A stretch of DNA of 35,129 bases from Bacteroidales bacterium (GTDB taxonomy: Bacteria; Bacteroidota; Bacteroidia; Bacteroidales; F082), in assembly GCA_029933225.1 (NCBI GenBank), contig JAOZOO010000023.1, forward strand, positions 1 to 35,129, given 5' to 3'. The notes beneath the pieces were generated by a model that saw nothing but the letters and a program-made list of their open reading frames with translations, ran no database searches and was not told the origin of the DNA. Shown one piece after another: positions 30,907 through 35,129 of this stretch (within the stretch, counting starts at the first letter, position 1; every line of letters starts with the position of its first letter). Position numbers and translations under genes: made by a program.

Positions 30907-31455
30907 TTATTCAACAATTTTATAAATGTCACTGTAATTTCTGCCATACTGATTATAGTCCAGTCCGTAGCCCACAATAAAATCATTGGGGATTTCCATT
31001 CCCACATAATCCACTTTATAGGATCTTGTAAATGCCTTGGGTTTGAGCAACAAGGTGGCAATGATCACTTCCCTGGCTTTTTTATGTTTCAACTGCTCAA
31101 TGATCTTCTGAATGGTCAGCCCCGTGTCGATAATGTCTTCAAGGATGACCACTGTCCGCCCTTTCACATTAGCATCAAAACCCAGCAGTTGTTTGACCTC
31201 TTCGGTGGACGTTGTTCCCACATACGATGAAAACTTGACGAAAGATATCTCGCAGGGGAAATTCAGTTTTTTAAACAGATCGCCGGCAAACATAAAAGCA
31301 CCGTTAAGAACGGGAATAAACAAAGGGTCTTTTTCTTTTAATTCCTCGTTCATCCTCTCGGCAATCTGCTGAACTGCCCGGTCGATTTGTTCAAAAGTGA
31401 TATAAGACTCAAATTTCTTGTCGTGCAGTTGAATAATATTTTTTTCCATTGGCAT
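30907..31455 (-). CDS. hpt: Hypoxanthine phosphoribosyltransferase
   Basis: 182 residues from the first ATG (31455); a second ATG two codons on (31449) is an equally possible start. It salvages hypoxanthine and guanine using PRPP. The PRPP-binding loop VVILEDIIDTGLT (102-114, with E106-D107 and D110) is the type I PRTase signature; IPVLNGAFMFAGDL is the first pyrophosphate loop, and YVGMEIPNDFIVGYGLDYNQYGRN is the base-binding C-terminus. It is the first gene of the hpt-adk unit, with TAACTTTG (31473-31480) as likely minus-7 box, and divergent from purE, so purine salvage and synthesis genes share an 87-bp gap. Confidence 0.95.
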   Translation of the reverse strand: MPMEKNIIQLHDKKFESYITFEQIDRAVQQIAERMNEELKEKDPLFIPVLNGAFMFAGDLFKKLNFPCEISFVKFSSYVGTTSTEEVKQLLGFDANVKGRTVVILEDIIDTGLTIQKIIEQLKHKKAREVIIATLLLKPKAFTRSYKVDYVGMEIPNDFIVGYGLDYNQYGRNYSDIYKIVE

Positions 31456-31472
31456 ATTTTCACAAACTGAAA

Positions 31473-31480
31473 CAAAGTTA
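31473..31480 (-). promoter_or_regulatory. Minus-7 box TAACTTTG for hpt-adk
   Basis: TAACTTTG on the leftward strand, 17 nt before the ATG at 31455. It is paired in the same gap with the rightward purE box at 31514-31521. No strong minus-33 match. Confidence 0.5.
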
Positions 31481-31513
31481 TAATTTAAGTGTTTTTATCC
31501 ATTTTGTTTTGGT

Positions 31514-31521
31514 TATTTTTG
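31514..31521 (+). promoter_or_regulatory. Minus-7 box TATTTTTG for purE
   Basis: TATTTTTG on the + strand, 21 nt before the ATG at 31543. No purine operator is recognisable. Confidence 0.5.
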
Positions 31522-31542
31522 CCAAATCTAAATAAGTAAAAA

Positions 31543-32049
31543 ATGAACCCAATTGTCAGCATTATCATGGGCAGCACGTCCGACCTGAAAGTCATGGAAA
31601 AAGCGGCTGCATTTTTTGAAGAAATGGAAATCCCTTTTGAAATGAATGCTTTGTCGGCACACCGAACACCGGAGGCGGTGGAAGAATTTGCGACCAATGC
31701 CGAAGCCCGGGGTATTAAAGTGATCATTGCCGGAGCCGGTATGGCAGCGCATTTGCCGGGTGTGATTGCAGCTATGACGCCATTGCCTGTTATCGGTGTA
31801 CCCATCAACGCCACCCTCGACGGTATGGATGCCTTGCTGGCCATTGTACAGATGCCTCCCGGAATTCCCGTAGCCACGGTAGCCATTAACGGCGCCCTGA
31901 ATGCCGCCATCCTTGCTGGTCAGATGATGGCTGTCGGTGATGCCTCCATGATGGAAAAAATAAAAACCTACAAAGAAAACCTGAAGCAGAAAATCGTGAA
32001 AGCGAATGAAGATTTAAGTAAGGTGGAATATAGGTTTAAGACGAATTAG
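31543..32049 (+). CDS. purE: N5-carboxyaminoimidazole ribonucleotide mutase
   Basis: 168 residues. It isomerises N5-CAIR to CAIR in purine synthesis. MGSTSDLKVM (9-18) binds the phosphate, SAHRTP (38-43) carries the catalytic His40, and GAGMAAHLPGVIA (65-77) contains the second conserved His70, the class I PurE pattern. The partner purK is not in the window. It is a single gene; the 182-bp gap after it (32050-32231) contains the dispersed hairpin repeat at 32051-32077 and the inverted repeat at 32117-32201 before the convergent O-methyltransferase gene. Confidence 0.96.
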   Translation: MNPIVSIIMGSTSDLKVMEKAAAFFEEMEIPFEMNALSAHRTPEAVEEFATNAEARGIKVIIAGAGMAAHLPGVIAAMTPLPVIGVPINATLDGMDALLAIVQMPPGIPVATVAINGALNAAILAGQMMAVGDASMMEKIKTYKENLKQKIVKANEDLSKVEYRFKTN

Positions 32050-32050
32050 G

Positions 32051-32077
32051 GCTTCAAGCGGGACGCTTAAAGCAGGG
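32051..32077. repeat. Dispersed GCTTCAAGCGGGACGCTTAAAGC repeat
   Basis: GCTTCAAGC and GCTTAAAGC flank GGGAC and can form a short hairpin. The GGGACGCTT.AAGC.GG core is shared with the repeat at 19270-19290. It follows the purE stop codon by 1 bp. Confidence 0.45.
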
Positions 32078-32116
32078 ATTGTTTTTTATTCTTTTAAAGT
32101 GCATTCCACAAACTTA

Positions 32117-32201
32117 TATCACGCAGCGACGCGGCGAGCGCAACGCAACTTGTTTTGCAAAACGTTTTAACATGGCGCACGTTGTGCCGTGGCGTGAAAA
32201 T
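32117..32201. repeat. GC-rich imperfect inverted repeat
   Basis: TATCACGCAGCGACGCGG (from 32117) is partly complementary to CCGTGGCGTGAAAAT (to about 32201), around an inner perfect palindrome GTTTTGCAAAAC (32152-32163). The arms resemble the inner arms of the MITE at 9915-10054 (TTTCACGCAACGACGCC). The local GC content exceeds that of the surrounding gap. Confidence 0.55.
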
Positions 32202-32231
32202 TTTAAATCTGCCCGGCAGAATCATTCAACT

Positions 32232-32864
32232 TTATAATTTCCTGATCAGCATCAACCCGTCCCGTACCGAAAGCATTACCTGTTCCACACGAGGATCGTT
32301 TTTAACATGTTCGTTGAAGCGGCGAATGCCTTTGGTTTCTTTGTCCGGGTTTTTATCATAAACGGCTTTCCCTCCCCAGATCACATTATCGGCAAGGATA
32401 AATCCGCCATCCCTGACTTTCGGCAACACCAGTTCATAATAACCGGTGTACTGCTCTTTGTCGGCATCAATAAACACAAGATCAAACTGTTCTTTCAAAC
32501 CGGGAATAATTTCCAGCGCATCACCCATCATTAACTCAATTCTGTCTTCCATCCCCGACATCCCAATATATTCCAAAGCAAAGTTTTCCATTTCTTCATT
32601 GCTTTCGAGGGTGATCAGCTTTCCGCCGGGCGCCAGCCCTTTAGCAAGGCATATTGCCGAATAGCCGGTAAAAGTCCCGATTTCCAGAATAAATTGCGGG
32701 CGGATCATGTAACTGATCATTTCGAGGAATTTTCCCTGTACATGGCCCGAAAGCATGTTGGGATAAAAGGTCTTCAGGTGAGTGGCACGGTTCAGTTTGT
32801 ATAAAACTTCATTTTCATTTGTGGTATGCTCTTCGATATATTGTTCAATCTCTTTTTTAATCAT
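32232..32864 (-). CDS. SAM-dependent O-methyltransferase (COMT/caffeoyl-CoA type)
   Basis: 210 residues. FILEIGTFTGYSAICLA (58-74) is motif I for SAM, ITLES carries the acidic ribose-binding residue, FIDADKEQY (131-139) provides the metal-binding Asp pair, and FILADNVIWGG (155-165) completes the divalent-metal site; together these define the methyltransferase 3 (catechol/caffeoyl-CoA-like) family. The physiological substrate is unknown; such enzymes act on small catechol-like molecules or tRNA hydroxyuridine (TrmR-type), and the bacterial TrmR role is a real alternative. It is convergent with purE and divergent from the K+ channel. Confidence 0.88.
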   Translation of the reverse strand: MIKKEIEQYIEEHTTNENEVLYKLNRATHLKTFYPNMLSGHVQGKFLEMISYMIRPQFILEIGTFTGYSAICLAKGLAPGGKLITLESNEEMENFALEYIGMSGMEDRIELMMGDALEIIPGLKEQFDLVFIDADKEQYTGYYELVLPKVRDGGFILADNVIWGGKAVYDKNPDKETKGIRRFNEHVKNDPRVEQVMLSVRDGLMLIRKL

Positions 32865-32877
32865 CGGCTGTTTTATT

Positions 32878-32885
32878 TATATTTG
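32878..32885 (+). promoter_or_regulatory. Minus-7 box TATATTTG for the K+ channel gene
   Basis: TATATTTG fits TAnnTTTG and is 24 nt before the ATG at 32910. Its position also excludes the longer reading of the frame from 32826. Confidence 0.5.
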
Positions 32886-32909
32886 AATCAAAATTCAAAA
32901 GCAAATATC

Positions 32910-33560
32910 ATGTTAAAAAGGTTACCAAAAAAAGCAAGACATAATATTTTACTTTTTACACTGAATTTTATTTACATTTTTATTATCGGACTTTTCGAAG
33001 ATGCTGCAGACGTAGATTTTGTCTATTTTGTTTTCATTTCTTTAATTTATTTAGCTTCTATTCTCACCGTAAAAGACGAGAGTAATTATTATTTTACTTA
33101 TCCCGGCATTATGATCCTGTTGACATGGTTTTCTGTTTTTCTTCATTTTCCGTTGCTTACAAAAATCACAGGAGTCATCTCATTCTTGTTCTTTTTTGTT
33201 ATCATCATTGTGCTTATTGTACGTGTTGCCAGGAGTAAAACGGTGAGCTTGCTTGAATTCCTGGAATCTATCAATGTGTACCTGTTGCTGGGCATTGCCG
33301 GCGCTTTACTGTTCAGAATGATCTATTCCAGTGATCATGATGCCTATAATCCTCCCGGGGAAATTTTAAACAGCCAGGCTGACTTTATTTATTACAGTTT
33401 CGTTACCATGACAACACTGGGTTACGGAGATATCACGCCCAATGATTCGCTGGCCCGCTCACTTTCTATTTTTTTCAGCGTTGCCGGACAACTTTACCTG
33501 ACCATGATCATTGCCATGCTTGTGGGTAAATATTTAAGCGATAACACCAGGAATCAATAA
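32910..33560 (+). CDS. Potassium channel family membrane protein
   Basis: 216 residues from the ATG at 32910. Hydrophobic segments at about 13-30, 37-54, 64-82, 87-106, 119-138 and 184-206 suggest six membrane helices, with a pore helix at 158-168 and the K+ selectivity filter TTLGYGD (168-174) before the last helix. There is no cytoplasmic RCK/TrkA-N domain, and no voltage-sensor arginine ladder is evident, so gating is not predictable. Upstream helices are shorter and less charged than in Kv channels. It is an inner-membrane K+ channel, probably tetrameric. It is a single gene with its own TATATTTG box, convergent with the cupin. Confidence 0.92.
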   Translation: MLKRLPKKARHNILLFTLNFIYIFIIGLFEDAADVDFVYFVFISLIYLASILTVKDESNYYFTYPGIMILLTWFSVFLHFPLLTKITGVISFLFFFVIIIVLIVRVARSKTVSLLEFLESINVYLLLGIAGALLFRMIYSSDHDAYNPPGEILNSQADFIYYSFVTMTTLGYGDITPNDSLARSLSIFFSVAGQLYLTMIIAMLVGKYLSDNTRNQ

Positions 33561-33563
33561 ACG

Positions 33564-33914
33564 TCACTCAAATTGCTTGGGTACTCCGCAGATCATGACA
33601 AACGGTTTGTCGGCTGACTTGTTGCGATACTGATGCTTTTCGTTGGGCATCACCAAAGCAAAATCACCCTGTTTAACCGGCCTTTCATTTCCCTCGATGT
33701 CAACCAGCACGCCTTCTCCTTCAATCACATAGTTCATATGCTCGTAAGGGTGTTGATGGTAAGGTGTGTAACCGCCGGGCTCAACGGTAAAAACGCGCCA
33801 CGAACATACCGGCACACCGTCAGCCGTGGAAAGGGGCATTTGTTTCCATGCTTTCTCGGCGCCTTTCATGTTTACTTTTTTCTTTTCTACATTTTTAAGA
33901 GATATGATTTTCAT
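33564..33914 (-). CDS. Cupin-domain protein
   Basis: 116 residues with one cupin barrel. Motif 1 is PGGYTPYHQHPYEHMNYVIEG (H53, H55, H59 as likely metal ligands with nearby E58) and motif 2 is QGDFALVMPNEKHQYRN (H94 as the last ligand). The N-terminal about 45 residues (MKGAEKAWKQMPLS…VCSWRVFTVEPGG) are typical of stand-alone bacterial cupins. Enzymatic activity or substrate cannot be assigned. It lies 17 bp from the end of the next leftward gene, the GldN-like lipoprotein, and may be co-transcribed with it. No recognisable promoter box was found directly upstream. Confidence 0.88.
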   Translation of the reverse strand: MKIISLKNVEKKKVNMKGAEKAWKQMPLSTADGVPVCSWRVFTVEPGGYTPYHQHPYEHMNYVIEGEGVLVDIEGNERPVKQGDFALVMPNEKHQYRNKSADKPFVMICGVPKQFE

Positions 33915-33931
33915 CGGTTTTGTGCTTTAAA

Positions 33932-34483
33932 TTATTTCTTCAATGTTTTCACATAATCCTTGTCGGTATATATCCAGAAAAGGGGCTGCCACCGTTCAAT
34001 GCCCATGGCATCAATCCGCCGGGCAATGGGTGCAATGCCGAGCACCTTTTTTTCGATTTCCAGCGTGTTGGGGTCAATAATCCACTCTTCGAGGAAACGG
34101 ATACGCATCACGTCAGCCCGTTTGATGTTATAAACCACCATAGTGTCGTTTTCTTCATAAGGCGGGTTTTCGTCAACCACACTGAAAAAAGTAGTATCTG
34201 AAAGTATGCTCGCCACCTCCTGCGGAGAAATGGGCTGATTGAAATAATCATACGCCTGGAACTTCCCCGATTTCGCCCCGTCAATGATCATGTCAACCAG
34301 CTTTTCGCGTTGCGGTCCGGGCAGGTTCTGAATCCACCAGTCATAATCCGGGTCAGGACTGACAATACTGACGTCATACTGGATCTTATTGGCAATGACA
34401 TCCCCTGCATTCTTTTGTTGACAACCTGCCAGCATAATCAGAAACCATGTTAAAAGTCCTGTTGTTATTAATAAACGATTCAT
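33932..34483 (-). CDS. Putative lipoprotein resembling the GldN C-terminal region
   Basis: 183 residues. Signal sequence with the lipobox LAGC (C21), so a lipoprotein. The mature region includes MVVYNIKRADVMRIRFLEEWIIDPNTLEIEKKVLGIAPIARR, which resembles the YDI.RYRIKEDWFFDKERSVMEVRI.GIAPI segment of gliding-motility protein GldN (a T9SS component) in order and spacing. GldN is larger and encoded with gldK-M; here it is alone. The resemblance is from memory and may reflect a distant or partial relationship. If true, it may be an accessory T9SS protein. The TATCTTTG box at 34498-34505 is 15 nt before the ATG. Confidence 0.6.
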   Translation of the reverse strand: MNRLLITTGLLTWFLIMLAGCQQKNAGDVIANKIQYDVSIVSPDPDYDWWIQNLPGPQREKLVDMIIDGAKSGKFQAYDYFNQPISPQEVASILSDTTFFSVVDENPPYEENDTMVVYNIKRADVMRIRFLEEWIIDPNTLEIEKKVLGIAPIARRIDAMGIERWQPLFWIYTDKDYVKTLKK

Positions 34484-34497
34484 GAGATGTTTTTTGT

Positions 34498-34505
34498 CAA
34501 AGATA
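34498..34505 (-). promoter_or_regulatory. Minus-7 box TATCTTTG for the GldN-like gene
   Basis: TATCTTTG on the leftward strand, 14 nt before the ATG at 34483. It is paired with a divergent + strand box, TACATTTG, at 34526-34533 in the same 69-bp gap. Confidence 0.5.
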
Positions 34506-34525
34506 TAATGAAAACAATTATGCCG

Positions 34526-34533
34526 TACATTTG
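34526..34533 (+). promoter_or_regulatory. Minus-7 box TACATTTG for the D-threonine-aldolase-like gene
   Basis: TACATTTG fits TAnnTTTG and lies 19 nt before the ATG at 34553. No minus-33 TTTG at the usual distance. Confidence 0.5.
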
Positions 34534-34552
34534 TTTTTATAGTCCAAAAGTT

Positions 34553-35129
34553 ATGATTTCAAAACCCACGTTAGTTGTTGACAGGAAAAAAGTGAAACGC
34601 AACATCAGCCGGTTGACCAACAAAGCCCGGCAAAGTGGTGTGATCTTCCGGCCACATTTTAAAACTCACCAGTCGGCAAAGATTGGTGAATTGTTCAAGA
34701 AAACGGGAATTGACAAGATCACGGTCTCTTCGGTTTCGATGGCTGAATACTTTGCTACCCACGGATGGGACGACATCACCATTGCTTTTCCGGTAAACCT
34801 GCGGGAAATCCGGCAAATTGATGAACTGGCCGGAAAAATAAGTCTGAATCTTTTGGTGGATTCAGCACACTCAATAAGGCATCTGGCTGATGCTCTGCAA
34901 AACAAGGCCGGAATTTTCATTGAACTGGACAATGGTTATCACCGATCAGGATTACTTCCGGAACAAACCGGAGAGATACATAAAATAGCGGAAATTTGTG
35001 CGAAATCCACCCAACTTGAATTCAAAGGGTTTCTTACCCATGCTGGCAATACTTACTCCGCAAAAAGCAAAGAGGAGATTCTGACAATCATGAATGAAAC
35101 TGCCCGGATGATGAAAACACTGAAAGAAA
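34553..35129 (+). CDS. D-threonine aldolase-like PLP enzyme (partial, runs off right end)
   Basis: The ATG at 34553 opens a frame with no stop to the window end: 192 codons visible. The N-terminus MISKPTLVVDRKKVKRNISRL is followed by FRPHFKTHQSAKIG, where K37 is the expected PLP Schiff-base Lys of the alanine-racemase-like barrel. Then ITVSSVSMAEYFATHGWDDITIAFPV, IFIELDNGYHRSGL and FKGFLTHAGNTYS follow, matching the N-terminal barrel of the D-threonine aldolase / D-serine dehydratase-like family (COG3616 type). The C-terminal metal-binding domain lies beyond the window. The His/Lys core is intact. Exact reaction (D-threonine aldolase or D-serine/β-hydroxy-aspartate lyase) cannot be set from this part. 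Confidence 0.85.
   Translation, partial: MISKPTLVVDRKKVKRNISRLTNKARQSGVIFRPHFKTHQSAKIGELFKKTGIDKITVSSVSMAEYFATHGWDDITIAFPVNLREIRQIDELAGKISLNLLVDSAHSIRHLADALQNKAGIFIELDNGYHRSGLLPEQTGEIHKIAEICAKSTQLEFKGFLTHAGNTYSAKSKEEILTIMNETARMMKTLKE

Noticed and set aside
31485-31910. 141-codon frame antisense to purE
   Set aside because: PurE is complete with both catalytic His residues; the Ala-rich antisense product is unlikely to be real.
1-35129. tRNA or rRNA genes
   Set aside because: No gap contains a cloverleaf with a TΨC-like arm or rRNA-like conserved sequence that I can recognise.

Overview
This window looks like a chromosomal segment of a Bacteroidota bacterium, most likely a member of the Bacteroidales/Marinilabiliales branch. 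Three large secreted proteins end in type IX secretion (T9SS) sorting domains. Several small proteins belong to families I know mainly from this phylum (DUF3822, DUF2795, the short AMP nucleosidase, an orphan HsdR N-terminal domain, a GldN-like lipoprotein). Many intergenic regions carry the TAnnTTTG minus-7 box typical of the phylum's primary sigma factor. Most genes are housekeeping. No rRNA, tRNA, CRISPR array, prophage or complete transposase is visible.

Layout, left to right. (1) 1-5500: the end of a DUF4160/DUF2442 pair; holA and AMP nucleosidase leftward; an HsdR_N protein, a membrane-anchored protein, DUF3822 and rsmD rightward; then a HicB/HicA toxin-antitoxin pair leftward. (2) 5500-9640: leftward genes for a DUF2795 protein, cobalamin adenosyltransferase, an ABC transporter ATPase, a methyltransferase and an exported protein of unknown function. 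(3) 9641-15800: a 140-bp MITE-like element and two related T9SS cargo proteins of 547 and about 1307 residues. (4) 16000-21800: dnaK, an exported protein, a cytidylate-kinase-like protein and leucyl aminopeptidase, all leftward. (5) 21800-27900: waaA with an exported barrel-like protein leftward and, divergently, a sugar-nucleotide cluster (DegT aminotransferase, hexapeptide acyltransferase, galE, rfbB). This is an envelope polysaccharide/LPS neighbourhood. (6) 27930-35129: a T9SS protein with two choice-of-anchor L domains, rpmB, adk, hpt, purE, an O-methyltransferase, a K+ channel, a cupin, a GldN-like lipoprotein and the start of a D-threonine aldolase-like PLP enzyme that runs off the right edge.

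The most unusual non-coding signal is a pair of 85-bp REP-like elements at 6398-6482 and 26747-26831. Each has two 8-bp-stem/4-nt-loop hairpins facing each other across a 45-nt spacer. The two spacers are 36/45 identical. Both elements sit between co-directional genes, in the same orientation relative to transcription, and both end exactly 16 nt before the next start codon. Each contains a conserved micro-ORF beginning MKQISYP. In one copy the element also supplies the last residues and stop codon of galE. Other repeat families include the MITE at 9915-10054, a GC-rich inverted repeat at 32117-32201 and a short dispersed CTTGAAGCGGG repeat. I found no clear novel multi-gene system; the REP-like leaders are the best candidate for something undescribed.
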